64,000 nucleotides of DNA from Mongoliimonas terrestris. Lineage in GTDB: Bacteria; Pseudomonadota; Alphaproteobacteria; Rhizobiales; Pleomorphomonadaceae. The stretch lies in assembly GCF_001927285.1 (NCBI RefSeq), contig NZ_MSIG01000011.1:101030-165029 (forward strand), given 5' to 3'. The position numbers and the translations under genes were made by a program. Under the pieces are notes generated by a model. It did no database searches, had not been told where the DNA came from, and saw only the letters and a program-made list of their open reading frames with translations. This document shows positions 8,696 to 18,822 of this stretch, piece after piece (position 1 is the stretch's first letter; each line of letters starts with the position of its first letter).

Positions 8696-8728
8696 GATCT
8701 TAGCGCAGCCGCAGAACAAGACAAGAAC
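8696..8728 (-). promoter_or_regulatory. LexA (SOS) box GTTC-N7-GTTC over the PA0069-type promoter
   Basis: On the minus strand GTTC-TTGTCTT-GTTC (8728 down to 8714; plus-strand GAAC-N7-GAAC) matches exactly the direct-repeat LexA operator of Alphaproteobacteria. It overlaps a promoter-like arrangement on the same strand: TTGTCTT, 13 bp, then GCTAAGAT, close to the alphaproteobacterial pattern TTGACGS-N10-14-GCTANAWC. Placement just upstream of the ATG at 8690 is typical of SOS genes. The divergent glycosyltransferase begins at 8855, so the box may influence it less. Confidence 0.75.
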
Positions 8729-8854
8729 ATTCGAGCGTCGGCATGCCGTCGTCCACCCGGACCGACCTGGCAGGACCCTCGCCATCGGCCGGCCCCCGCG
8801 ATGCGGCGTCATCTTTCTCGCGCGAAACGGTGAAATTGTATAAAACGGAACGCG

Positions 8855-9556
8855 ATGCTGACCGTGATCATCCCCACGCTGAACGACGAGGAGCGGCTGG
8901 CGCTCACCCTGGCGGCCCTCATCCCGGCCGCTGCGGAAGGCATGGTGCGCGAGGTCGTCATCGTCGACGGCGGCTCCACCGACGGCACCCGCCGGGTCGC
9001 CGACGCCGCAGGCTGCGTGATCGTGGAAGCCCACGGCCCTCTCGGCGCCCGCCTGAAGCGCGGCGGCGATGTGGCCTTCCGAGGCGACTGGCTGCTGTTT
9101 CTCCGCCCTGGCTCCGTGCTGGAGCATCGTTGGGAAACGGAAGTCGGCACCTTCATGGAGCGTGCCGCCCGGTCCGGCCGTGCCGACACGGTGGCGGCGG
9201 TGTTCAGCTACGCGGTCGACGAAGTCGGCCCCGGGGCGCGTCTACGCGAAAGCATCGTGCGGCTTCTGTCGGCGATCACCCGCATCCCCCATGCCGGCCA
9301 GGGCCTGATGCTGTCGAAGACCTTCTACCGGCGGCTCGGCGGCTACCACGCCCTCCCGGCCATGGAGGATGTGGATCTCCTCCGCCGGATCGGACGCTTC
9401 CGCCTCTATCGCCTGCGCAGCACCTCCGCGCAGTACACGCCGGCCGCCGACCTGCCGGAACGGGTACCGCTGGTTCGGCGCATCCGGCGGGGCCTCAGCC
9501 TCGCACTCGCCGCACTCGCCGTGCCGCCGCGCTACCTGGTGCGCCTGCACGGCTGA
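8855..9556 (+). CDS. Family 2 glycosyltransferase
   Basis: This 233-aa protein has the GT2 (GT-A) start LTVIIPTLNDEERL, the nucleotide-sugar-binding VDGGSTDGT, and a late MEDVDLLRR acidic block. It resembles the TIGR04283-type rSAM/seleno-associated and other small transferases that act on lipids or polysaccharides. There is no clear transmembrane segment, only a mildly hydrophobic C-terminus, so it is probably membrane-peripheral. It is divergent from the radical SAM gene with 164 bp between them and converges on moaB. The donor and acceptor are unknown. Confidence 0.85.
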   Translation: MLTVIIPTLNDEERLALTLAALIPAAAEGMVREVVIVDGGSTDGTRRVADAAGCVIVEAHGPLGARLKRGGDVAFRGDWLLFLRPGSVLEHRWETEVGTFMERAARSGRADTVAAVFSYAVDEVGPGARLRESIVRLLSAITRIPHAGQGLMLSKTFYRRLGGYHALPAMEDVDLLRRIGRFRLYRLRSTSAQYTPAADLPERVPLVRRIRRGLSLALAALAVPPRYLVRLHG

Positions 9557-9578
9557 CGACCGTTTCCGTGGGACGTCG

Positions 9579-10151
9579 TCAGACCGCCTTCGTCGGCGTG
9601 CCGGCGCCGCGGCGCAGGTGCTCGTCGAGCCGCGGCATGATCTCCACGAAGTTGCACGGCATGTGGCGGTAGTCGAGTTGCGCCTTCAGGATGCCGTCCC
9701 AGGCGTCCTTGCAGGCGCCGGGCGAGCCGGGCAGTACGAACACGTAGGTGGCGTTCATCACCCCGCCGGTGGCGCGCGACTGGATCGTGGATGTGCCGAT
9801 CTTGTCGTAGGAGATCCGGTGGAAGACCGCCGAGAAGCCGTCCATCACCTTCTCGAACAGCGGCTCCAGCGCCTCCGGCGTCACGTCGCGGCCGGTGAAG
9901 CCGGTGCCGCCGGTGGTGATCACCACGTCCACCTCCGGATGCGCCGTGAACCGGCGGACCACGGCGCGGATAGCCTCCACGTCGTCGGGCACGATCTCCC
10001 GCCCGGCGAGCACGTGCCCAGCCTCGGCGATCCGCTCCACCAGGGTGCGGCCGGACTTGTCGTCCTCAAGCGTGCGGGTGTCCGATACGGTGACGACGGC
10101 GATCCGCACGGGAATGAAGGGGCGGCTGTCGTCGAGGCGCGAGAGTGTCAT
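9579..10151 (-). CDS. moaB: Molybdenum cofactor biosynthesis protein B
   Basis: This 190-aa protein is a MoaB/MogA-fold protein of molybdopterin synthesis, the fold that adenylylates molybdopterin before molybdate insertion. It is recognised by TTGGTGFTGRDVTPEA and LPGSPGACKDAWDG. The upstream ATG at 10181 is possible, but the ATG at 10151 follows GAAGGAA on the minus strand and gives the usual length and MTLSRLDDSRPFIPV start. No other moa/mog genes are nearby; the MOSC protein at 48.8-49.4 kb is another Mo-cofactor-linked fold. Confidence 0.93.
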   Translation of the reverse strand: MTLSRLDDSRPFIPVRIAVVTVSDTRTLEDDKSGRTLVERIAEAGHVLAGREIVPDDVEAIRAVVRRFTAHPEVDVVITTGGTGFTGRDVTPEALEPLFEKVMDGFSAVFHRISYDKIGTSTIQSRATGGVMNATYVFVLPGSPGACKDAWDGILKAQLDYRHMPCNFVEIMPRLDEHLRRGAGTPTKAV

Positions 10152-10234
10152 GGGGGTTCCTTCGAAGCGGTCTAGCGTCATTTTAGGGTGTCGTCGCCCG
10201 CATGGCCAACGATGACCGAACGTCGGGAGGACCC

Positions 10235-10876
10235 ATGAACGCCTGGACCGAAGCCGTGGATGCCTATTGCGAGCGCACGGATCCGAGCTTCTGGGCCGAA
10301 CCGCTGAACGCCGTCTCCAACCTGTCCTTCCTCATCGCCGCCCTTTACGGCGCCCTTCTTCTGCGGCGGGCCGGCACGCGCGACATCGGGCTTGCGGCCC
10401 TTTCCCTCACGGCGGCGACGGTCGGCGTCGGGTCCTTCCTCTTCCACACGGTGGCGACCCGCTGGGCGGCGCTCGCGGACGTCATCCCGATCGCGATCTT
10501 CATCGCCCTCGGCTTCGGCCTCGTTCTCCGCCGTCTCGTCGGCCTCGGGCCCTGGGTCGCCGTTGCCGCCACGGTGCTCTTCATGGCCGGATCCGGACCC
10601 GTCGGCGCCGCCTTCCAGCCGCTCGTCGGCTCCTCGTCCGGCTATATGCCGGCGCTCCTGGCGCTTCTCCTCATCGGCGGCTGGCTGATGGCGACCGGCG
10701 CTCCGAACGGCCGGTTCGTGTTCGCCGCTAGTGTCGTGTTCGCCGTGTCGCTCGCCTTCCGGATGGCGGATCTGCCCTTCTGCGAAGCCTTTCCGGCCGG
10801 CACCCACGTCGGCTGGCACCTTCTCAACGGCCTGGTGCTCGCGCTCGTCATCCGCGCCGTGGCCGTCCGGGGCTGA
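10235..10876 (+). CDS. Ceramidase-family (CREST) integral membrane protein
   Basis: This 213-aa protein has about seven membrane segments. It carries the alkaline ceramidase / CREST signature: an N-terminal YCERTDPSFWAEPLNAVSN block, then FLFHTVATRWAALAD with the His and Asp of the metal site, and late HVGWHLLNG with two His. Family enzymes are zinc-dependent amidases or lipid hydrolases. The ATG at 10235 follows GGGAGGAC; an ATG 33 bp upstream is less favoured. The physiological lipid is not known; a ceramidase activity is a family inference only. Confidence 0.85.
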   Translation: MNAWTEAVDAYCERTDPSFWAEPLNAVSNLSFLIAALYGALLLRRAGTRDIGLAALSLTAATVGVGSFLFHTVATRWAALADVIPIAIFIALGFGLVLRRLVGLGPWVAVAATVLFMAGSGPVGAAFQPLVGSSSGYMPALLALLLIGGWLMATGAPNGRFVFAASVVFAVSLAFRMADLPFCEAFPAGTHVGWHLLNGLVLALVIRAVAVRG

Positions 10877-10905
10877 CCGTCGCCGGTCCCTCACATTCAA
10901 TCGAT

Positions 10906-10954
10906 CAAGCTGTGGCCATCCACAGCTTGGGGAAAGCCGCACCCATGCTAGAAC
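10906..10954 (+). promoter_or_regulatory. maeB promoter with a perfect 10-bp palindrome over the -35
   Basis: TTGGGGA (10927-10933), 13 bp, then GCTAGAAC (10947-10954) fits the alphaproteobacterial housekeeping pattern TTGACGS-N10-14-GCTANAWC, with an exact -10. The inverted repeat CAAGCTGTGG-CCAT-CCACAGCTTG (10906-10929) overlaps the -35 by three bases, the position of an operator. The transcript would start about 25 bp before the maeB ATG at 10985. Confidence 0.55.
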
Positions 10955-10984
10955 GAGACAAATCAACGCAGGGAGTGAGCGCTC

Positions 10985-13273
<2,289 letters not shown>

Positions 13274-13279
13274 GGCGGT

Positions 13280-14173
13280 TCAGGGCGAACCCTTCAGCAC
13301 CGCCCTGACCGCCAGCATGTCGCGCCAGACCATGCGCTTCTCCACCGGGTTGCGGAGGAGATAGGCCGGGTGGAAGGTGGGCATGGCCTTGATGACGCGC
13401 TGGCCGGTGTCGAAGTCGAGCCAGCGGCCGCGCAGCTTGCGGATGCCCATGCGGGCGGCGTCGCCGCCGGCCAGCGCCTTCGCGGGCTGTCCGCCGAGGA
13501 AGACCAGCACGTCCGGGTCGACCAGTTGGATCTGCCGCTGGATGAAGGGCCGGCAGATGGCGATCTCCTGGTCGCTCGGCTCCCGGTTTCCGGGCGGGCG
13601 CCAGTAGACCACGTTGGCGATGTAGGCATCCGTCGCGCGGGCCAAGCCGAGGGCGGCGAGGATGCGGTCGAGCAACTGTCCGGACCGGCCGACGAAGGGC
13701 CGGCCCTCGATGTCCTCGTCCCGGCCCGGCGCTTCGCCGACGAACATCAGCCGCGCCGTCGGATTGCCGTCGCCGAACACGAGAGACTTCGCGGTGAGCT
13801 TCAGGTTGCAGCCGTCGAACCCGGCGAGAAGGCCGCGGAGTTCGTCCAGGGTCTGGGCCGCCGCGGCGGCGGTGCGCGCGGCCATCACCGCATCGGTGCC
13901 CGGCAGCGTCGCGGCAAGCGGGGCGCTGATCGGCTGCGGCGGCGGGGTTCGGGCCGGCTGGCCGCGCGGCGCGGGTGGCAGCACGCGGGCCTGACCGGGC
14001 GTCAACGCAGGCGCGCGCTGGGTGAGCGCCCGGCGTTCCCGGTCGGCGACCGTCTCGGCGAAGCGGTCGACCGGGGCATCCTCCAGCACCGCGTCGACGC
14101 CCATCGCGGCGTACCACTCCACCAGCGCAAGCAGCGCGTCGTGAACGCTCGGACTGGGCTCAAGATCGGACAT
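13280..14173 (-). CDS. Uracil-DNA glycosylase, family-4-like, two Fe-S cysteines missing
   Basis: This 297-aa protein has a non-conserved N-terminal extension of about 110 residues, then the UDG fold: motif A GEAPG at 146-150 (GEAPGRDED) and motif C around His268 (FHPAYLL). It would excise uracil from DNA. Family 4 enzymes hold a [4Fe-4S] cluster with four cysteines; only Cys122 and Cys207 align here. The first position reads Phe (FDGC) and the third reads Trp (YWRPPGNR instead of CRPPGNR), so the cluster is probably absent, as in other alphaproteobacterial relatives I recall. No LexA box was seen upstream. Confidence 0.9.
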   Translation of the reverse strand: MSDLEPSPSVHDALLALVEWYAAMGVDAVLEDAPVDRFAETVADRERRALTQRAPALTPGQARVLPPAPRGQPARTPPPQPISAPLAATLPGTDAVMAARTAAAAAQTLDELRGLLAGFDGCNLKLTAKSLVFGDGNPTARLMFVGEAPGRDEDIEGRPFVGRSGQLLDRILAALGLARATDAYIANVVYWRPPGNREPSDQEIAICRPFIQRQIQLVDPDVLVFLGGQPAKALAGGDAARMGIRKLRGRWLDFDTGQRVIKAMPTFHPAYLLRNPVEKRMVWRDMLAVRAVLKGSP

Positions 14174-14422
14174 GAGAGCCTTATAGCGCTCCCCTCAGGC
14201 CGACGCCACGGCTGACGCACCCGGTCGCCCGTGTCGCGGAGACAAGAACGAAAGGCTCGCATTCATCATAACGTTGACGTAAACGTCAGCAATCACCATC
14301 ATGCTGCGACAGAACAGCCCCATGAGAAAAGATGGGCCCTTGGTCGCCTTTGCGGGCGCGGTGCGCCTGGATATGGTACGCGCGCCCGGAGCGGGGCCCT
14401 TGAAGGACCTGAAGGAGTTGGC

Positions 14423-16099
14423 ATGACCGCGGTTGACCTGCCCGAACGCGAAGCGATGGAGTTCGACGTGGTGATCGTCGGCGCGGGGCCGGCTGGCCTT
14501 TCGGCCGCCATCCGCCTGAAGCAGATCGCCGCGGAGACCGGGCGCGACATCTCGGTGGTGGTGCTGGAAAAGGGGTCGGAGGTCGGCGCCCACATTCTCT
14601 CCGGTGCCGTGGTGGACCCCATCGGCGTCGACCGCCTGCTGCCGGGCTGGCGCGAGGAGGCGGACACGCCCTTCAAGACCCCGGTGACGGACGATCGCTT
14701 CTACCTGCTCGGCCCGGCCGCCGCCGTGCGGCTGCCCAACTGGGCCATGCCGAAGCTCATGAACAACCACGGCAATTTCGTCGTGTCCCTCGGCAACGTC
14801 TGCCGCTGGCTCGCCCAGAAGGCCGAGGCCCTCGGCGTGGAGATCTATCCGGGCTTCGCCGCCGCGGAGGTGCTCTATGACGACGCCGGCCGGGTGATCG
14901 GCGTCGCCACCGGCGACATGGGCGTCCACAAGGACGGCACGCCGGGTCCGAACTTCCAGCGCGGCATGGCGCTCTTCGCCAAGTACACCCTGCTCGGCGA
15001 GGGCGTGCGCGGCTCGCTCGCCAAGCAGGTCATCAACCGCTACCACCTCGCCGACGGCGCCGAACCGGCGAAGTTCGGCATCGGCCTGAAGGAGCTCTGG
15101 GAGATCCCGGCGGCCAAGCACCAGCCGGGCCTCGTCCAGCACTCGTTCGGCTGGCCGCTCGACTGGGGCACCGGTGGCGGCTCCTTCCTCTACCACCTGG
15201 AGGACAACCAGGTGGCGGTCGGCTTCGTGGTCCACCTCAACTACCAGAACCCCTACCTCTCGCCCTTCGAGGAGTTCCAGCGCTTCAAGACGCACCACCT
15301 CGTGCGCGAGACGCTGGAGGGCGGCAAGCGCCTCTCCTATGGGGCGCGGGCCATCACCGAGGGCGGCTGGCAGTCGGTGCCGAAGCTCACTTTCCCGGGC
15401 GGCGCGCTGATCGGCTGCTCGGCGGGCTTCGTCAACGTGCCGCGCATCAAGGGCTCGCACAACGCCATGCTGTCCGGCATCCAGGTGGCCGAGGCCGCCG
15501 CCGCGGCGCTCGCCGCCGACCGGGCGCACGACGAACTCACCAGCTACGAGACCGGCTGGCGCGCCTCGGAGATCGGCAAGGACCTCCACACGGTGCGCAA
15601 CGTGAAGCCGCTCTGGTCGAAGTTCGGCACGCTCATCGGCGTGCCCCTTGGCGGGCTCGACATGTGGCTGAACGAAAAGCTCGGCGTTTCGCCCTTCGGC
15701 ACGCTGAAGCACGGCAAGCCGGACCACGTGGCCACCCACCCGGCGAAGACCCACAAGCCGATCGCCTATCCCAAGCCCGACGGCAAGCTCTCGTTCGACC
15801 GCCTCTCCTCGGTGTTCCTGTCGAACACCAACCACGAGGAAGACCAGCCGGTGCACCTGAAGGTCAAGGACATGGGCCTGCAGCGGGTGTCCGAACTCGG
15901 AACCTTCGCCGGCCCGTCGTCGCGCTACTGCCCGGCCGGTGTCTACGAGTGGGTCAGCGAGGCGGACGCGCTGCCGAAGTTCGTGATCAACGCGCAGAAC
16001 TGCGTCCACTGCAAGACGTGCGACATCAAGGATCCGAACCAGAACATCGAGTGGACGGTGCCGGAGGGCTCCGGCGGTCCGAATTACCCGAACATGTGA
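14423..16099 (+). CDS. Electron transfer flavoprotein-ubiquinone oxidoreductase
   Basis: This 558-aa membrane-associated flavoprotein moves electrons from ETF (fatty acid and amino acid oxidation) to ubiquinone. FAD binding is shown by VIVGAGPAGLSAAIRL near the start; the [4Fe-4S] cysteines are in RYCPAGVYEW and NCVHCKTCDIKDP near the C-terminus. The ATG at 14423 follows GAAGGAG; the reading frame stays open upstream to 14231, but that part is not conserved. The ETF subunits are not in the window. Confidence 0.96.
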   Translation: MTAVDLPEREAMEFDVVIVGAGPAGLSAAIRLKQIAAETGRDISVVVLEKGSEVGAHILSGAVVDPIGVDRLLPGWREEADTPFKTPVTDDRFYLLGPAAAVRLPNWAMPKLMNNHGNFVVSLGNVCRWLAQKAEALGVEIYPGFAAAEVLYDDAGRVIGVATGDMGVHKDGTPGPNFQRGMALFAKYTLLGEGVRGSLAKQVINRYHLADGAEPAKFGIGLKELWEIPAAKHQPGLVQHSFGWPLDWGTGGGSFLYHLEDNQVAVGFVVHLNYQNPYLSPFEEFQRFKTHHLVRETLEGGKRLSYGARAITEGGWQSVPKLTFPGGALIGCSAGFVNVPRIKGSHNAMLSGIQVAEAAAAALAADRAHDELTSYETGWRASEIGKDLHTVRNVKPLWSKFGTLIGVPLGGLDMWLNEKLGVSPFGTLKHGKPDHVATHPAKTHKPIAYPKPDGKLSFDRLSSVFLSNTNHEEDQPVHLKVKDMGLQRVSELGTFAGPSSRYCPAGVYEWVSEADALPKFVINAQNCVHCKTCDIKDPNQNIEWTVPEGSGGPNYPNM

Positions 16100-16156
16100 G
16101 CGTGAACAGGCTGCGCCGCGCCGGGCCATGCGACCCGGCCGGCACGGTCCCGCGCT

Positions 16157-17128
16157 TCAGTGCAGTTCCACGTCCACGACCACCGGCAGATGGTCGGAGC
16201 CGACGTCCGGCCCGACCCGGTGGCGCTCCACCTCGACGCCCGGACCCACCATCACGTGGTCCACGGTGGAGCCGAAGAACTGCGGCCAGCCGAACTCCCG
16301 GAAATAGCGGGTCGCGACCGGCCAGAGGCTCTCGTCGGCGAGGCGAAGCGGGGTGGTGAGCAGCAGCTTGTGGATCCAAGGCGACCAGGTCGGCGTGTTG
16401 AAGTCGCCGCCGACCACCACGCGCGTGCCCGGCGCCTCACTGTTCACCGCCTCTTCCAGCACGGCGAGCAGACGGTTGCGCTCGCGCCACTTCTCCTTGG
16501 AGCGTGGCGTCTGGGCGTGGACCGCGTAGACCACCAGCGTCTCGCGCCGGGCATTCGGGTTCGAGCGATCGGTGACGTCGAGCTCCACGCGGGCGATGCG
16601 CTTGCGCTTGGTGAAGACGCCGTCGTCCAGAAGCCTGGGCTCGCCGATCACCGGATAGCGGGTGAGAAGCGCCACGTCCCACGAATAGGGGCCGAGCACC
16701 ACCGGATAGGCGTTGGTGATGCCGCGCAGCCCCGGCCCGTCGTGCGGGGCCTCCTGGACGAGGATGATATCCGCCGGCCGGGAGTCCAGCCACGCCTTGA
16801 GGGCCGGCAGGTCTGCGTTCTTGTCGCTCAGCATGTTGATGGTGGCGACGCGAACCCGGGTCCCCCCGTCGATCTCGCTGCGCTCGGCGAACACCGGCAG
16901 CACCGCGATGCTGCCGCCGAGCATCAGCATCATCAGGAGCAGATGACGCCGGCGCCAGGTGAGGAAAAGGACGGTCAGCACGATGCTGCCGGCGAGGACA
17001 TAGGGAAGGAAGAAGAGGATGAGGTCAGCCGTGCGGATGACCACGGCCGCCACGTAGAGCGCGCCGAGACCAAGCACCAGGGCTGCGAGCCCCGTCACGT
17101 CGAACCATCTGCCGAGATTCATCCTCAT
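16157..17128 (-). CDS. Endonuclease/exonuclease/phosphatase-family membrane protein
   Basis: This protein of about 323 aa has three N-terminal membrane helices (residues 10-80) and then an EEP (DNase I-like) domain outside: VATINMLSDKN, LVQEAP with the metal-binding Glu, VVGGDFNTP, and a late GSDHLPVVV. Members hydrolyse phosphodiesters or phospholipids; this YafD-like architecture has no assigned substrate. Starts at 17140, 17128 or 17122 are all in frame; 17128 is chosen for a GGTGGG just upstream. A GTG at 17209 would add a poorly conserved leader. Confidence 0.85.
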   Translation of the reverse strand: MRMNLGRWFDVTGLAALVLGLGALYVAAVVIRTADLILFFLPYVLAGSIVLTVLFLTWRRRHLLLMMLMLGGSIAVLPVFAERSEIDGGTRVRVATINMLSDKNADLPALKAWLDSRPADIILVQEAPHDGPGLRGITNAYPVVLGPYSWDVALLTRYPVIGEPRLLDDGVFTKRKRIARVELDVTDRSNPNARRETLVVYAVHAQTPRSKEKWRERNRLLAVLEEAVNSEAPGTRVVVGGDFNTPTWSPWIHKLLLTTPLRLADESLWPVATRYFREFGWPQFFGSTVDHVMVGPGVEVERHRVGPDVGSDHLPVVVDVELH

Positions 17129-17535
17129 CCCACCGACCATGCCGTTCCGGGGTCTTATACCGGCTACAATGCGCCTTTCGGATGACCCGTGGCCGACGTT
17201 TTTCGCCACAGCGTAAATTTAATCGATCAAGTAAGGTTGAGCATTCCGCGCCGCAGCACAGTTGACGCGCGCTGTCATGGAACCGACACTTGACCTCGTT
17301 CGCAAGGGGAGCGGCGGTCTTCGGCCTTCCTGATCCGCCCTGCCGCCCCACCAGAGCGCCCGGTCTTCCCGTCGGCCCCATCCGTCGGGTCGTGCCGCAC
17401 GCCTCTGCCCAGACCCGGTCCGGACGCCCAGGCGGAAGCCCGGATCGCCGTGAGCCAGTGGCTCGATACCTGGCTCTGTTCGTCACGCGAGGCGCGCCAC
17501 GCGGTTTGAATCCGTGCGCCCGACTGGAGGCGGTG
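17129..17535. other. Non-coding divergent intergenic region
   Basis: This stretch of about 400 bp lies between the EEP and DUF1194 starts. A plus-strand frame is open from 17290 but its product is Pro/Arg-rich and unlike the downstream protein, so I treat it as untranslated. It has an AT-rich patch at 17213-17240 containing AATCGATCAAG, an 11-mer also present just upstream of the maeB promoter (10899-10909). Nothing else was recognised; a T-arm-like stretch near 17505 is not part of a tRNA. Confidence 0.4.
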
Positions 17536-18339
17536 ATGCGAAGCACACGACATCGGCGACTGTGGATGGCCGGCCTGTTCCTTCTGGCCATGGCCGGCGG
17601 CGCGGCGGCGGACGACCAGGTGGACCTGGAACTGGTGCTGGCCGTCGACGTCTCGGGCTCCATGGACCCGGACGAACAGGCTCTCCAACGCACCGGCTAT
17701 GTGGAGGCCCTCCGCCATCCGGAGGTGCTCGACGCGATCCGCAGCGGCCTTCATGGCCGGATCGCCGTCACCTATCTGGAATGGGCCGGACCCGCCACGC
17801 CGCGGGTGGTCGTGCCCTGGCGGATCATCGACAACCGGGTATCCGCCGAGACCTTTGCCGGGCAGCTCGCCGACGCGCCGCGCGGCACCATGCGGGGCAC
17901 CTCCATCTCCAGCGGCCTCATGGCCGCGGCGGCGCTCTTCGAGAACAACGGCTACGCCGGCATGCGCAAGGTCATCGACATGTCGGGCGACGGACCCAAC
18001 AACATGGGCGAACCGGTGGTGCCGGTGCGCGATCTGGTGCTGTCGCGCGGCATCGTCATCAACGGCCTGCCGATCACCTTGCGGCCGGGCAACCGGGGCT
18101 ACGGCTCGATCGAAAACCTGGACTCCTACTATGCCAACTGCGTCATCGGCGGCCCGGGGGCCTTCCTGGTCGCGGTGAGCGACCGGGCCCAGCTCATCGA
18201 GGCCATCCGGCGCAAGATGGTGCTGGAGATCGCCGACCTCAGCGGCGGATTCGAGTACGCCCAGGCAACGCCCACCACCGATCCCGACTATGACTGCGAG
18301 ATCGGGGAGAAGCAGCGGCGGATGTGGCTCGACCCCTGA
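17536..18339 (+). CDS. DUF1194 family secreted von Willebrand A-like protein
   Basis: This 267-aa protein has a signal peptide (residues 1-26, ending GGAAA before DDQVDLELVLAVDVSGSMD). The vWA MIDAS motif DVSGSMD is complete, followed by ISSGLMAAAALF and the later MSGDGPNNMG block, so it should bind a divalent metal and a protein ligand in the periplasm. DUF1194 proteins are common in Hyphomicrobiales but have no known role. The ATG at 17536 follows CTGGAGG and begins the signal peptide, so the longer open frame upstream is discarded. Confidence 0.88.
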   Translation: MRSTRHRRLWMAGLFLLAMAGGAAADDQVDLELVLAVDVSGSMDPDEQALQRTGYVEALRHPEVLDAIRSGLHGRIAVTYLEWAGPATPRVVVPWRIIDNRVSAETFAGQLADAPRGTMRGTSISSGLMAAAALFENNGYAGMRKVIDMSGDGPNNMGEPVVPVRDLVLSRGIVINGLPITLRPGNRGYGSIENLDSYYANCVIGGPGAFLVAVSDRAQLIEAIRRKMVLEIADLSGGFEYAQATPTTDPDYDCEIGEKQRRMWLDP

Positions 18340-18622
18340 GTCGCGCCCGGGCGACGGACCGGAGCACAGCCCGTCGCCGCGGATGCGGACCGAACGCCCG
18401 CTCCGCCAGCAGCACGGCGATGAGAAGCGCGCCGATCGGCAGGGAGAGGATCAGCGCCGCCAGCGCCCGCACCGGCAACGTCCAGCCGAAGACAAGCGAT
18501 CGTCCCGATTCGCGAGGCTCGGACGTGGGACCCTCGGCCGTGCGGGCCTCTGCGGGCTCGGTCCGACGGCGAAGGGGAGGGGGTCTGGACGGCGGCGGGA
18601 GAAAGCGTTCGGCGGGCTGCAT
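18239..18622 (-). CDS. Candidate small single-pass membrane protein
   Basis: This possible 127-aa product has a Pro/Arg-rich N-terminus, one hydrophobic segment (about residues 48-74, LPVRALAALILSLPIGALLI) and a basic tail. The codons over the first 95 residues show the strong GC third-position bias of real genes here; the last 30 residues are antisense to the DUF1194 C-terminus and look non-coding, so the true stop may be lost or frameshifted. The ribosome binding site is weak. It fills the otherwise empty 18340-18787 stretch. I do not recognise a family. Confidence 0.4.
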   Translation of the reverse strand: MQPAERFLPPPSRPPPLRRRTEPAEARTAEGPTSEPRESGRSLVFGWTLPVRALAALILSLPIGALLIAVLLAERAFGPHPRRRAVLRSVARARLRGRATSAAASPRSRSHSRDRWWALPGRTRIRR

Positions 18623-18787
18623 CGGCGGCGTGGTCTCGGACGGCGGGCACAGGGTCCCGCCGTCGGAAACCGGCGCCTAGGCCGCCTGATCGGTCCGATC
18701 AGGGGTGGAAGGCGTCGGATGGGGGCAGCCGGAAGGACATGCACCCACGATACAAGCGATCCGTACTTCCGTCGATTCCGTGAAACA

Positions 18788-18811
18788 GCGGAGGGCGTTT
18801 CTGCCCTCCGC
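18788..18811 (-). terminator. Hairpin terminator downstream of glyS
   Basis: GCGGAGGGC and GCCCTCCGC form a perfect 9-bp stem with a 6-nt loop, 11 bp past the glyS stop on the minus strand, followed by TGTTTC. The T-tract is short, as is common in this GC-rich genome. Confidence 0.6.
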
Positions 18812-18822
18812 ACGATGTCGCA

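Noticed and set aside
17501..17520. T-arm-like stretch (CGCGG-TTTGAAT-CCGTG) suggesting a tRNA
   Set aside because: No matching acceptor, D or anticodon arm could be built at tRNA spacing.
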